Positions 35,175 through 48,900 of a stretch of 64,000 bases of DNA are shown in pieces (position 1 is the first letter of the stretch; the number at the start of each line of letters is the position of its first letter). The translations under genes and the position numbers were made by a program. A model generated the notes under the pieces. The model searched no databases and was not told the DNA's origin. It saw nothing but the letters and a program-made list of their open reading frames with translations. Source of the stretch: Atherinomorus stipes (taxonomy: Eukaryota; Chordata; Actinopteri; Atheriniformes; Atherinidae); NCBI GenBank assembly GCA_023101725.1, contig JALJCO010007127.1:1-64000 (forward strand). The letters run 5' to 3'.

Positions 35175-38100
35175 GGGAGTATTTTCCCTATTATGATTTG
35201 CATGTATGACATTTAGTTTAAAATTAAGATATATTTTCTGAGTACAATAAAACCTTTATGACAAACAGAAGATTCACAGGTTGAATATCACTGTGAGCCC
35301 ACCAATAATATGCAGAATCCTCTGTGCACACAGAGACATAAATGAAAACATACTTTTAACTTGGCAAATTTGCCATTATCTCCAGCAGCATCCACCAACT
35401 CAACAGGAAGCAGGATTTTCATCTGTAGATAAACCTTGTTCCAGCAAAGCCTGCAGCATGAGTGTCACAAATGCTGAGGTCTTATACCTCTACTGTTGCC
35501 CCAAAGCACAACTGTAAAAGACAGGAGCATATTTCCTGTAAAAGCCCTGCTCTCCTGTGCATGTTGTATATAAAACCTTTTACAACCATATATGGTGCAA
35601 CTGTAAGTCAGTTTGGCTCAGACAAATTGTGAATAGCAAACACAAAGAAACTAAAAAGACAGAAAGGAAAAAAGCAGTAAAGTGCCACTTATTAAACATT
35701 ATTAAACTACAATTATTATTGAATTATTGAACTGCAAATCACTGCCATATTCAGCCATTGTCTGACAGTGTGTCACATTTCTTCTGAGAAGTCATTAACA
35801 TGTTTTCATTAGCAACTGACAGAAAGTCACTTCCCTTGGCTCCAAGAGGAATGGACAAAGTCCACAATGTGTGTGTAATGATGACAATTTAAAATGTGGC
35901 AAGAAAAGGTGGTCCTCGCTGTACTCTAACCTCCCCATCACTGACAGAAACTTTTCGAAGAGCACCATCACTGTAATAGAAAACTATCTGACTCACCGCG
36001 AGGTCAATTTACAAGAAGTCAAAGTCATTAACATAATAGAGATTTTCTATGATTACACTTTCTGTAATACTCCCCTCTATTAGATTTATTCGGTTTTAGC
36101 CATGAGGTCTTATTCTGGTCTAAGCTGCTCCAATCTTCCAACTTTATATCTGTACTTCACAGCTAATTTAGAGAGTAATCTGCTTCAGGCAGAGTCTTGC
36201 AGTATATTTTGCAGAAAGTGTTAAAATTATATCAGGGGTGCACAGAGTTTCCCCTAGAGAAGGAAGTTGCTGTAGATAGAAACCTGTTTATTCTTGGTTG
36301 TGGACGTGTCCACTGGCTCATTCAAAGGTTATTGCTGAGTTAGGAAGTTGTAGTTTTGCCAAAATAAAAAGAAAGAAAGAAAAAAAAAGCTCTCTCTGGA
36401 ACTTTAATTGCTATCTCTTATCCTAAAAATATCCTCAAGTTTGATTGGACAATTCCAACTCACTGTTTTTCCAAAATATCCAACCTGAGCTTATATCAAA
36501 AAGCTAAATATACACAAAGTAGATAGTATTTAATTAATGCAGGTGAATATACATTTTCCACTCTTTTCATGATACTTTGCACAATTTTCAAGTTTATTTA
36601 AATTGCAAGTTTTTTTTTTTCTTTCCTGCACCACATCTGTGTTACAGATGTGATCACACCCATCAACCTTTATAGCCAGGAAAAGGATATTTGTACATAC
36701 GTATAGCTGATATTGTAAAAAGATCTGTTTTTAGGTAAGTGATGATGTTTTCCTAACCCTTGCCTAAATAAGCTGTTTTTTCTGTTTCAACACTGAAAAG
36801 AAAAAAACATTTTGAGTATTATTTACCTTTGTTTCTCTTTCCTTTTAACCAAAACTTTGGTGATCTCCATTATGAGGGTGTGTCTTAGCATATCCATCAC
36901 TCAACTACCAATAAGTGCTGAAATGAAAGCTCTGTAATGAGGTTTGATCAAACCTTACAGCCCAATGAGATGTGGCATGAATTGGCTAGGGGCCCACTGA
37001 AGAATGACAGGCAGCTTGTTGGAGAAACACCTGGTCTGGCCTCTCAGCCCCTCTCCTCCCCTAACTATCCCCTACCCCCCTGACGGCCTCAGTGCTGCTG
37101 GGCCACATGCCACTGGCCCAGGTGTGTTTCCACCAAGCTCAATGTCCCGTGACAGCCATCAACCTCTGCAGCCCTAGATTTGCATCAACTAATGCATTTG
37201 GCCAAGGTTAGTGCTTGATCTCCTCCCCAGATTCTGATATGATGTGTTATGTGTTATATCTGGAAACGGATGCAACAGACTGGTCCAGGTAGGAGCTCAA
37301 GTGGGAAAGTCTTAACCTTAGCGTTTCCTAATGATATTAGACAAATGGAGGCATGTGGTCAGAGGCTACTGTGTGCCTTAGCTTATAAAAACACTGCCAA
37401 AATCATTGTGTCTCATATGCTAGCACTTAGACAAATAGCTCAGCTGAATTAAACTGGCAGCCAAAGCATTACCTTACACTTAATAGCAGTTTCCTGTGGT
37501 CTTGTGAGAAACTGGCAACTTGCTATATCAGCAAAGCATACACACAAAACTTGTGAGAGTCTGACGGTGTCATAATACTGATGCAAGTGATGAAGGAGGA
37601 GGGTTGGGGGGCCCTGGAAGGGATGCACAGCCACAAACTCATTTGTTTTTTCTGACAAGGAACTCCTTTCTGGGCCTGTTTACCTTCCTGCCCTGTGGAA
37701 GGACTGAAAGTGGAATACTCATTGTTGAAAGAGACATAACAGATCACACCAACCACTAATGATCTTAATGGTAGCAAAACTTGAATGGATAATAATTACT
37801 ACAAGAAGCAATTCAAACCACTTTAAAAAAAATTGTCTATAATGTTTCTTATGGAAAATAAGCACTTTAAACATTTTAAAAGTACGTTAAGGTAATTTCA
37901 AATGCAAATAGCAAAGAAATTAACTTTTTTTTCCTATTTGTCTGAGCTTGCAGACCAGGCTTTTCCAGATGTAAATGCACTCAGCAGTGGAAAAAGTTCA
38001 TTCCAACAGTGCGGGAGAGATCCAGACAGGAAAACCAGCTTGTTAAGAATGTAATATACTTAAAGCTCAGCTTTATTTGCAGAGTAGAGACACATTCAGA

Positions 38101-38963
38101 GGGCACTGATAGGTATGGCACAAAACAGATTCCTTCTAATTACCGTTTACTGCTTTAATTGCTTAATAGAACAGCAACTCAGTCTTGGAAGATGCAAGCG
38201 ACATTGATGTTAACTTTGAGAGTGAATTCAGACTCATCCCAGTGGGAAAAAGCAGCAATCCATTTGATCCAGACTCCAAACATGACCAAATCTACAGTAA
38301 ATCTAATCCACAACCAGCTTCTTTGATGATGCAGATATCATCTCTCTGTGATCTAAAAAGGCGGATGAGCTTCAAAAAGACAGAAAAAGTTCATTTCAGT
38401 TGATTTTTTTTAAACCCCCAAAATATTGTGAAAGTTAGCAAGTGAGAAGGTTGTGTTTAGTGAAAATAAAATAAAAAGAAGTGACCAAGCTGTTTTTTTC
38501 AGTTCACCCTCACAGTCTGACCCTCTTCACTACACCGCTCTTCTCCCCCATCAGCTTAATTAGACACAGCCACACACACATTAGGTGCCCCCCCCTTTCT
38601 GTTTTATTTTTCTCTTCACATGCTGAATGGCTGGCTGTAGTTCAAGACACCACAAAACCAGCTATGCAAAACAAGTAGCTCTCAGCCAGAGGGAAACCAT
38701 CAGCAAACAGGACGCACATTAAGAACTCTAAACTGAATCAAAACCTTGGGAAATTTGACATGTCATCACATGCAACACTAACAGAACCCATCTCAAGCAA
38801 CACAAGAGAATCTGCTTTTGAATTTAATTTGCCTCCATAGAAGAAAACGACTGATGAAAATGGGTGTTGCTCATACTCGTGTGTGAGACTAAACCTCTGC
38901 GCTTTTGAAAGCTCTCATCTGTGTGACAGTGTGTGTTGTTGCATGAGATGCAGCTACTCACTC
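35175..38963. other. KIAA1217 intron, no recognised genes
   Basis: Ordinary intron. A stretch near 37080-37200 with ATTTGCAT and CAT-rich words looks less AT-rich than its surroundings and could be conserved non-coding DNA, but I cannot test that. Confidence 0.55.
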
Positions 38964-39225
38964 TGAAGTCTTTCTGTACGTCCTGATAGAAGAAAAGATA
39001 AAACTGAAGTCTTCTTCACTGGACACAACCAGAGTGACACAAACTAACACACTCCCCAAACTTTTTGCTCTCTCCCGGCAGATCTACACTTCTCCTGACT
39101 CCCCCCTCCCTCCCTACCCTACCCTACCTCTCTCGCTCTTAGTTCAGCACTTCCTGGGCTGCTGTTTATGCTCCAATCAGGCCTTCCAAGAAACTACCAT
39201 TGCCCCTCCGCCCCCTCCTCTCTCT
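38964..39225 (-). promoter_or_regulatory. Candidate alternative promoter and ATG-free first exon of KIAA1217
   Basis: On the minus strand a GC box (GGGGGCGGAGGGG, about 39203-39215), a CCAAT-type GATTGG (about 39175-39180) and a TATA-like GCATAAAC (about 39163-39170) occur in order. A stretch without any ATG then runs to ...ACTTCAGA at 38964 and a GTGAGT donor. This would suit a non-coding first exon spliced to KIAA1217 exon 2, which has its own in-frame ATG codons. The CCAAT and TATA words are closer together than usual. A GTAGGGTAGGGTAGGG run (about 39109-39125) falls just after the presumed start. Confidence 0.3.
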
Positions 39226-40032
39226 CAGCCAACAGCCATTGTTTAGCGGAGGCTCGTCACATGTAGACCTCAGTGTGTGTGTTCCCTTTCGACAAAGGTG
39301 TTTTAACCTCTTGCCACTACTTGGAGTCTGGCTCTCTTTAATCAGAAAATGCAGAGTAAAGGAGAAGTTGAAGCTGAGCGCGAAGAAGATAAAGAAAAAC
39401 AAATGGAGGGGGCTTCCTGCTTGAATGTATGAGACAGACACAGTTTTTGGAGCATGAGGGAAAGGGGGTTACAGAGTTGAGTTAGGGTTGGGGGTGTGTC
39501 TGGAACTTTCTCTCCAAATCCAACAGCTTGTTGTTACAAACCGCAATGAGACTCAGCCTTTCGTAGCCCCCACAGAGCCACAGAGCTCAGCCTCCTCACC
39601 AAGGCGCCTTTCACATAGTCTGCCAAGAGGTTTTCACCACGATACCCCAACCTCTTCTCCCAAAACCTGAACCATAAATGTACTATTGAGCTGGCCAAAT
39701 GCATACATCCCAGCTTTTTCTTCTTTTTTTCCTTGGCTTTGAGTGAAGAAAGAGTAGAGGTGTTACGTTTGGGTGCAGGGCTGTGAGGTGAAAGGTGATT
39801 TGTGGGAGGAGACAGGTTGACAGCAACACACTGAGCTTTTGTTGGTGTTGTTAGCAACTCCCATCATCGTACAATGGTAACACCTTATGGGTTGTGGAGG
39901 TGTTTAGACCAACTTAAAGACACTCAGAGGTGATAATACCAATATGTGTGTCTTGCTTTTAAAGCTTTTGGAGAAAAAGAGAAACAGTGAATTAATGTGC
40001 AATGGAAAAGCACACATCTCCCATGCATCGCC
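39226..40032. other. KIAA1217 intron, no recognised genes
   Basis: Slightly GC-richer intron. The open frames on both strands are low-complexity and have no recognisable domain. Confidence 0.5.
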
Positions 40033-40499
40033 TTAAAGACACACAACGGAACTTCTAGCAGTTTTCTCAGTGACGTGCCCCCTACCGGCGGCTAAACTAG
40101 CATCCATCTTGTATCGTACCTACTGTGAGCTCAGTCCAGCTAGTAAAGGACAGTCTTATCTTGATTCTTGTTCTGTCCGTTCCTTGCTTTCTTTTCCTTT
40201 CTTCCTCCAGTAATGTTTCCTTGCGTGTCTTTACCAACATGGCGCGTTCAAAACACCGGCGGTGTTCATACCTGGTTTACATCCAGTTGCTAGTGAGTGA
40301 CGCGGTGCTGCAACCAATAGTTGACTGCAACGTCACAGTTGTGTCCCGGATGGGAATCTTACATTCTGCTGTTTCTGAACCCCGGGACGCCTCTGGGCAG
40401 TGACGACTCAAAAATGCGCAAAATGAATGTTGGTGTGCCATTAAAACAAGTCAGAAACGCAGATTTTTAAGGTATAAAAGTTATGTTGTGTGTCTTTAA
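40033..40499. mobile_element. TTAA-type MITE, well-preserved ends
   Basis: TTAAAGACACACAAC (40033-40047) and its exact reverse complement GTTGTGTGTCTTTAA (40485-40499) bound 467 bp. TTAA at both edges is the target duplication expected of piggyBac or Kolobok transposition. The interior is CpG-rich, with an open frame at 40125-40403 that resembles no protein I know. The perfect ends suggest a fairly recent insertion. Confidence 0.75.
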
Positions 40500-42673
40500 T
40501 AATTACAGTGTCTTATGACTTAAACAAGGCCATTTTTTATATGGTGTGGTTGCATTCCCTACTTTCCTACTTTCACCCTGCATGACCCCTAGATTTCTAC
40601 CACAATGGTAACATCTCATCTGCAAAACTTACTATACGGTACATATGTTTTTCCGATACATAGAAATGTGGCTCCTGTGTAGCCACACCTCAACAAATTA
40701 CATAATAAAAATGAATGATACATTTTGGAAATTAGGGAAGTTCAGATTGAACTTCCAGGAAGCAGTAGCAGAAGCATATTTAGAAAAATAAATTGTGCAA
40801 AACTGTCACACAAAGAACATCTACAACTAATAATAAGCATCATGTTTTTGGCTTTTTGCTGCAGCTGGCAGCAAAGGAAACAAAGTTTATGATTGAATAT
40901 TGGCAAATTTAGTCACCAAACATCATAATGTATGCAACAACACAAAGTAACTGAAGATGGAAAGGATGGAAATCTATTTCTTGCACCCAGGTGCAATCAG
41001 AAGGTTTTGCCATAGGCCTCAGACCTAAATGTTGTCATAAATCTGTGATCATGAAGATTATTTCAAGATGCTGAAGTGTGTAAAACAAACTAGAGGACTT
41101 CTGTGTGAAGACCAAAACAAAAAGTGATTATCCTTACACCAATGCATCTGTGTAGAATCAAAACTTGAAAACAAGCAATCTAAACCCCTCTTTCATCTTT
41201 TCTTCAGTCCCACTGTACTAATTTCTCCTCTTTCCTCCACTAACCTCTCCTTTCTTTTAGCCCTGAATGCGAGTCTTTCAGGAATTCTGCTGGGCCACAT
41301 GGGCAGATTGGGGTGCCTCTGTGCCAAGTTGAAGCCAGGAAACATTCATCTTGTTGTTTAGTCTGGGCACCATGTGTTGGAGCAGGGAGGCCACTCTCCT
41401 TCACAAACCCCACCTCCTGTGCGCAGCAAGCACAAAAACCCCACATTGATAGACTTGATCTGGACAGTCACACAACTGTGGCTCATTGTTTAGGGGGCTC
41501 AGATACACAAAACAAGACTTCAAAGCAGCAGTTAATACAAAACAGCAGCAACATGAATAGATGAAATGTGCTCTGTCACACCCTCTGCAGCTCAGGTGTG
41601 CTGGCGCGAATGCTTTCTGCATCAGCATTTATTTCTCATGCTGCTTTAATCACAAAATAAAAGATGAGAAAGGGATGATGATGATGACTCAGAGCAAGAG
41701 TCACTTATGGAGAAGATAACAGGAAGCAGGTACAATAATGCACCCAAGGTATGTGTGTGTGCTTTGCAGAGTGCACACAACTCAAGAATTTGTTTAGGAT
41801 TTTAGAGAAGTTCCTTTCTTGCCTCATGAACACTGTAAACAGCCCCTACTTTGACTAATCCATAAGTGTTAAATCCATCCATTGCTGAAAAGAAATGCAA
41901 ATCAAGAATGGAGACAAAATAAATCAAACCATTTGGGTTTTAACAGCAAGAAAGCAGATGAGGATTTCACCTTAGGCTGTTCAGGCTTGAGCCTGTGCCA
42001 GTCTGCCATTGAGGAGCTGATCCAGCAGTCACCCAGTAAATGATCCACCTGTGAGTGTTGGATGAACTCAGCTGCACTTGTACAATTGAACTTGAGTAAA
42101 AAAAGAGGGAAATGACATCCAACTGCTTTCAATGACATGAATGGAGATTCTGGAAATGAGACAGTATATTCATGATCTCAAATATGGCTTTGAGAAAAAC
42201 ACTAAAAGAAAATCACATAAATTATGTTGAAAATCAGTTCTGTTAATCTTTTAAAAATGAATTAAACAACCTGGATAATCTGACATGACAGCTATATGCT
42301 GAGCAAGGCTGCAGTAGTAAACGGTAAACATGTGATGTCATTCACATTACAAACATGTGAGATTCATTGATTATAAATGTGCTCATAACTAATAAAGATC
42401 AGACTTTTATAAAAGAGAGCCTGCAGCATTTTTAATTATATCAGATTACATAATCATTATTAAATACTTTTATACTTCATATGTTATGATGACATTTAAT
42501 TGCTTGTGGTTGTTACAATAAATAAACTAAAATAAATTGAAAGAAACTGAACTGAAATAAAACCAAACTAAAATTAAATTAAATTAAATTGATGCAGGTA
42601 AAGATGTTAACAGTAATAGATTCACATCAGAATCTTATTCAAATATCAAAGATGTAATTACATCAGGAAAAGC
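40500..42673. other. KIAA1217 intron, no recognised genes
   Basis: Ordinary AT-rich intron. Nothing identified. Confidence 0.6.
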
Positions 42674-42875
42674 GTCGTGGGCTTTGGCGCGGAGGACCCG
42701 GGTTCGAGTCCCCGACACGACTCCTAGGTTAAACACTGTGGATCCCTGAGCAAGGTCCTTAACCCTCCAAATGCTCCCCGGGCGCTTTAAGTAGCAGCCC
42801 TCTGCTCTCTGATACTCAGTACAGAGATGGGTGAAATGCAGAGCCTAATTTCCCTCGGGGATCATACAAGTATAA

Positions 42876-42909
<34 letters not shown>
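42674..42909 (+). mobile_element. tRNA-derived SINE with D-arm deletion and long poly-A
   Basis: The head has a perfect RNA polymerase III B box GGTTCGAGTCC (42701-42711). GTCGTG (42674-42679) pairs with CACGAC (42716-42721) like an acceptor stem, but only about 48 nt lie between the outer ends, so the D arm and A box are missing. The body has the CCCTGAGCAAGGTCCTTAAC word common to fish tRNA SINEs and ends CCCTCGGGGATCATACAAG plus 33 A (42877-42909). Target duplications were not found. Confidence 0.8.
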
Positions 42910-42911
<2 letters not shown>

Positions 42912-45900
42912 ACATCTGCATCAAATACTGTGTGCTGTTCTGTTGTTAAAATCCAGTTGACTGAGTTATTTTAGTTCCCAGAGAGAATTTTTATGCATCG
43001 AAGACAGAGTAAAATTTAATAGTTGATCCACACCATTACTGCACCAAGTGAGTGAAATCTCTACTCTATGCCATCTGGATGCAGTGTTCATGTGGTGACA
43101 AGGTTGCTGCTTTTTACTGAATCTAACATGGTTTAGGACAAATGTCTAAAACATTGAGGAGATAACAGATCGGAATCCTCAGCTGGATAGGCATCATTGT
43201 GGATTCCTGGATGCTAGTACAGCCAGCACAAGCAAAAACAACAAGAAAAACATACAGATAGAATCCAAGGTAACCAAAATATTTATGACCTTTCAGTGCA
43301 GCTGAGTGATGACTTTGATGACATGAATATAGGTTTGGTAAAACATACCCAGAGTAAAGTAAAATAAGAATTGCCAAACACAAATGTCCCTTTGACTTAA
43401 TATGCCTAATTTGGGGCAGCTAATAAAAGCCACATTAATAGAAATTGCTGTGTTAATTCAAAAAGGAAACTAAATGTTTTCTTTGTGGAGTTGTTAAAAA
43501 CTGAACCACATTGCATCGGGTCAAAACGAATTGAATCAAACTGAATTTTTATGTTTAAAAAAAGCATTGTCCCTGAATTATGCGCACACTCGTGTATCAA
43601 GATACACATTAAAAAGGATTTTTATGGATAAATACACCTACATGGAACAGTTAACGTAAGATGATCCAAATCCCTGTTTTGCAGCTGCACTGTGTCTTGC
43701 AGCCAACTGTACTTTTCTACAGAAAGACTTGAGAGTTAGTTACTGTAGCTGCAACAGTGTAGCCATCAATTCTACAAGAGGTCCCCAACCACCTGTCTGA
43801 TCATGATTACCACAGTTAGCAAACCTGTACAGCATTATATGACCTGCCGCAGACACATCTGAGCCCTCAGAAACACAACTCACACTCATAATCCAATTAA
43901 TCATTTGGGTGAATCTGCTGCCATTACGCATTTCTTGGGAGGACAACTTTAACACATGCTGATTAAATAAATTAATAACCGCCTGTACTAATAAGAAAGT
44001 GGAGTGATAGGTGTGAGGTTTGACCCGAGCTGGAGAAATGAATGTGGCACTATGAGGCCAGTCTGATTGTCCTGTTTCCCGCTCCAACAGACAACAAGGA
44101 ACAATGAGACATAGCTCACTTGGAACACACTGCATAGAGAGATGTGCAACTCTGTGTCTATCTGTCTTTGAGTCACACATTTACAAAGAAACAAAGTGGC
44201 AGTATTCACAAAGATGAAGTTGGATGCACTGTGTGGTGAGGAATGGTCAGTGCTTGTCAACATCCCAGTCAGATGGAGGCAGACATACAAAGCAAAGAAC
44301 AAAACAACAAACATCTAGTCAAGCAAATCAACCTCAGCCCTGTGAACTTGGCTGGTTACTTGACAGCCAGCTAACCTATTGTAGGATGGAAATGTTACCA
44401 TGAAATCAGAGGATTACAGGTCTGAATCTAAGCCTGAACAGAATACTGTATGTGGGAAAGAAAATGATTCTTTATTTGGAACAGAAAACAGCTGCAATCA
44501 TTCACAGTTAGAATAATCTCTTCTATCAGAAATAAAACACTGTTGTGTTCTACATGGCTGTGGGCACCAGCAAGTTGTAGGTCTCCAGTTTGATTCCCCA
44601 GTATGTCGTTTCTATTTACAGTAGTCCTGATGAAACCTGGGTTAAATGTGAATGATTTAATAGTCTAAAAAAAACAACAAAAAAAACAGACAGTGACCAA
44701 ACTGTCGTTTTTTAACTTTATTTGGCTCAATTTAAGCACAGACGTGTATGGACTTTTAAATGTCATTGAGAAATCTTTTAAAACAAAAAGCATTTCGTGG
44801 GAAAAGTTTAACACAAAGTCTCGCAGGCAGGGAATATCACTCAAAAGTTTGCTGCACATATTTCAGGTCTCACAACTCAATGACAGCAATGACTTCATCT
44901 AAGACTTCAGGTGTCATGGCTAATCACCGAATGTTAGCAGGCAGAGCAAAGTCTTACGAATACAACACAGAGAGTTGCGTACAAAGTTGTGATTCAAACC
45001 TGTCAGATTTCAGCTGCTTTTTGCTGATACTTGGTTTGAGGGCCTGCATATCAGGATACTTATAGACAGTTTCACTACTGAGAAGCCACATTTTAAATCT
45101 GCAGCAACCCACCTCAGACAGTTGGATCCCGGCTCGGTTAGAAACACAGACATGTCCTCTATCATGTCTCTAATAACAGCTTTGTGTCTGAAGGCTGCAC
45201 TGCTTTGTAGGACAACTAACAAGCAAAAAATCCCTGTGGTATTTTCAAAGTGCTTATTTTCAGTGGGCTAATCCTAAACAGAGGGATGGTTCTGTAAGGG
45301 CCATGTTATTTGCAAACATTAGGCAGTGTGTGACCTTGCAGGCAATTCTGAGTTTTAGCCAGTGAAGCCTTTTTTTTTTTTTTTTTTTTTTGGCTGCAGT
45401 TCCAACTTGACTTCTGTCTCTTTCACAATCCATGTGTAGCACAAAGCAGTTACCGGAATGAGGCAGGGCAGTGGACGCTCAGTCAAATGACCAGATAAAT
45501 AAGGCTTTAATAAACAGGAGAGTCAACGCCTTCTTGACCTGCACTTGACATCAGTTTGGTAACATACCACACGTGCCTTTGGTCTGAAAACAGGAATTGT
45601 ACAGCAAGAACAGAGAAAAAGTCTCATCCCTGTGTAAAACCAAGGCTGTAATGAGGTGAAGACGTGACAGGCAAGGGTGGAAATGAAGAGAGGAAGCATA
45701 GACAAGTGAGATGAGTGACAGAAAATCAGGACCACAAGCTGCTTTAACCAGTGGGTCGGCCAGGTCAGACTCTTCTTTCTCCCACCTGTTTACACATCTG
45801 TCCACCACTCCATCACTCTACCTTCCTCACACAGCTTCTTTCTGTTATGCAACATTTTCAAATCATTGCAAGTGCTGCAAACAATAACTGTAAATACATG

Positions 45901-48900
45901 TTTTTTTCGTTGTCATGGAAATATGGATCTTAATCAGGTTTATAGAGTGATAAAAAGCATTCATCCTAATTGTGTTTGGTCTGTGAGAGCACTTTCGTGC
46001 TTTCTGGTGCAAGACCAAATCATTGGTCTTAATAAAATCCATTTAGAAAAGCAAAGAATAACAATATTTATCAGCTGTTGCATGTCAAAAGAAAAATGAA
46101 TATGCTTCCACTGTGAACATTTACAGGTAGCTGCCATATTGCTCCTGCATTTCCAAGTATTTGATATGCAAAACATGTCTGCAAGGAATTTGGAGATAAA
46201 GCAGCTCTAAAGATATAAGCCTATCTATAAATGCTCTCTATTATCTTTATTGGTGCTGGAAAATGTTTCAACAATGAATAATTGATGATTGCTGGTTGTG
46301 CATCACATTAACTGCCAGCTGTCTCCCTGTGAACTGCTGGCCTCAATCAGCAACTCTTGCGTACTCTTCTCAGCTTCCCATTGATATGCGAACCCTCCCT
46401 CTCTGCCTGTCAAAAGGATTTTAGGGGATCACACAACAACAAACAAATGTGTTATGAAATATGCAGCACTGAGAAACATTTGGTCCCAATCACAATTCAT
46501 ATATTAATCTATGAGTCTGTGAGAGGATAGACAGAGCTAAGAGAGCTATACGGGACAGAGTACAAAAAGAGAGACCATTGCTTTTACTGTTATCTTGATA
46601 TATCTGTAGCATTTTTGTGGCTATTTAGTGTGGTGGATGAAGGGGTCAGAGATTGGACTTTCACACTCAGTACTGAGGTTTTAGCTCCAGATTAAATCCA
46701 AATGATAAATCATTGAGAAGCTGAAGAATGTATCTGTAATAACGCATTTACTGGCATTAAAGCACTGAGTTTTCAATATGCTGCTTTGCCCCTTGATGCT
46801 GTCATAATTCTTTTTATCACCAGTTTATTCGTTTTCCATCAATTATTTTCAAGCATATTCACTAAACTGACCTGTTTGATCATTTAAACTGGAAAATGTC
46901 TTTGAAAGAACTAAAAACGAAAACTGTGATTACACTCCCTGTTAAGTTTTACAAGCGAACCCACAATCGATCATATTCAGATGTCTCATAATGACATTAT
47001 GTGTTTTTCTTGACTGATTTTCAATGTTTTCATTTGTTTTGTTTTGTTTTTTCTTTTTTTAGATGGAAACAGATGAGGAGGTCTGTTACATTCTGTAGAG
47101 GGCTGCAGCCATGTTAAATTTCAGGATGTTAAAACAGGGGTTAGTGCAACAGTCTGCAGGGAGCTGGGCAGGTCAGTGCTGTCACCATGGTCTCAACAGC
47201 CCAGCATCTGCTCTGTGAAAACAACAAGCCTGCCCTGCAGGGCAGACCACATGCACACAGCGTTACCATCATCACCCTGGAACCCAACCTGTATTTTGAT
47301 ATCTAAACACCTGGCATCTTGTTAACATTTTTGGGAATTTGTGATACAAGAAATGTCTGAAAGAACACTTTCTCCTCATGCGAAATAATCATAATACTTT
47401 CTTATTCTGACTTATTCTATTTTTTTTCTGCCCTGCCTTACATTGTCTTTTTTTTCTAATCTCTTTGGTCATGCAAAATTAAATATTATATAATATGGGA
47501 TCTTAGATAAGCCTCTCTGATGCCTATCACAACCCATCTGCATTCTTCTATGGGGCGTCTTGTAAAACTGTAGGCCAGGAAAGGTCACGACAAACGGCCA
47601 TTTGGCTGACTGTAACTCAAGGAGACAATTGCAGCTACGCTGCTGTTCCTGCAAACAATGTTAAGTGAACAAATGGTGATTGAACAGCAAAAATAATCAG
47701 ATTTTGAAATGCACTTCTCTCTGAGCAGTTTTAAAAGTATAGCAATAAAGGGATTAAATCTTTTTTATCCTGTCATTCAGTTGAATGGTCTATCAAATTT
47801 GCTCCTATCCAACTTCCACTGCTGCAAAATCCGATAACATATTCACCTTTTATGATTTGTTTTACATTATGAATTGGACTAAGGGTTTTTGGGATTGGAG
47901 ATTTTTTTTAAATGACACAAAGAAATTAGAGAAATTGGTTGCCACAAAAATTCTCATCTGCATTGCTCTTTTCTGAGAAGCAGTTAAACCTCCAGCTGTT
48001 AACTTCAGCACAGCAGAAATCCCCTCTTTCTGTCCCCAGAAGCTTCGGCTAAAATGCTGCGTCAGTCTCATGATCGCTTTAGCTGTCAAGCTGAAAAGCA
48101 TGCGAGTCTTACCAGTGACTTCATCACACTGCCGAACCGTATTATTTCCCTTTTGAAAAATCCCCAGATTTCAGAGTGGGGTGGGGGAGTACATTTGATC
48201 CCTGATTCAATGTTTCTAGTGTTTAATGCTGTAAGAATGTCCTAAAGATGCTCAGAGGAATCGGGCGGCTGTCAAACTCAGCTCAGCGTTTCACATTTAG
48301 AGGGAAAGAAACTTGGCAAAAAGTGAAGTTTTAGTCACAACCTAATTGAACAAGCTCTTTTAGTAGAGATAAAGTGAATAGAGTCAAATCATATCGCACG
48401 AGAGAAGCCTTCTTGCAGAGTGAAACTTCAGTGACTCAACATGACATCCTATAAGCTGTACAGCTGGGGGCGCTACTGTACGTGCCAGAAGGCTATTGTA
48501 CTCTTTAGTGTGGAGTGGAGGAAGCTCAGCACTGATTTTACAAACTGTGGTGCAATTATATGAAGTGATAGGAAGTCTGCATACCATCAAAAGCTGAAGC
48601 TGAAGATTCCATATGCAGCCAGGAGGTCTACTTTACAAACTCTATATTTGATGGCCTTGCTCTTCCACATAGAGCTAAAGCATGTTAGTTTACAGCACAA
48701 TTAGACATTAGAGTTAAAGAGTATGAGAAAAATGCACAAATAAAGCACAAATTGAGGACAAACGGTAGAAACAAAGTCTGCTATGTTTTTGACCTTCCTT
48801 TTTTCTCATATTCAGGGTGCAGAAACTCCACTTTGCACTTGAAAATTAGAGCACATCTGTTTTTATTCACACATACATAAAGACATACACTGTATGAAGT

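Noticed and set aside
39534..39857. 107-codon minus-strand open frame
   Set aside because: Low-complexity Lys and Ser/Pro stretches, no start context and no splice support.
43592..43607. Palindrome GTGTATCAAGATACAC
   Set aside because: Too short and alone; no flanking structure or target duplication.
43740..44180. 146-codon minus-strand open frame
   Set aside because: No recognisable domain, no splice or promoter context, and composition like the surrounding intron.
45370..45391. 22-T run as the tail of a minus-strand retrocopy
   Set aside because: No coding or SINE body was recognised next to it and no target duplication was seen.
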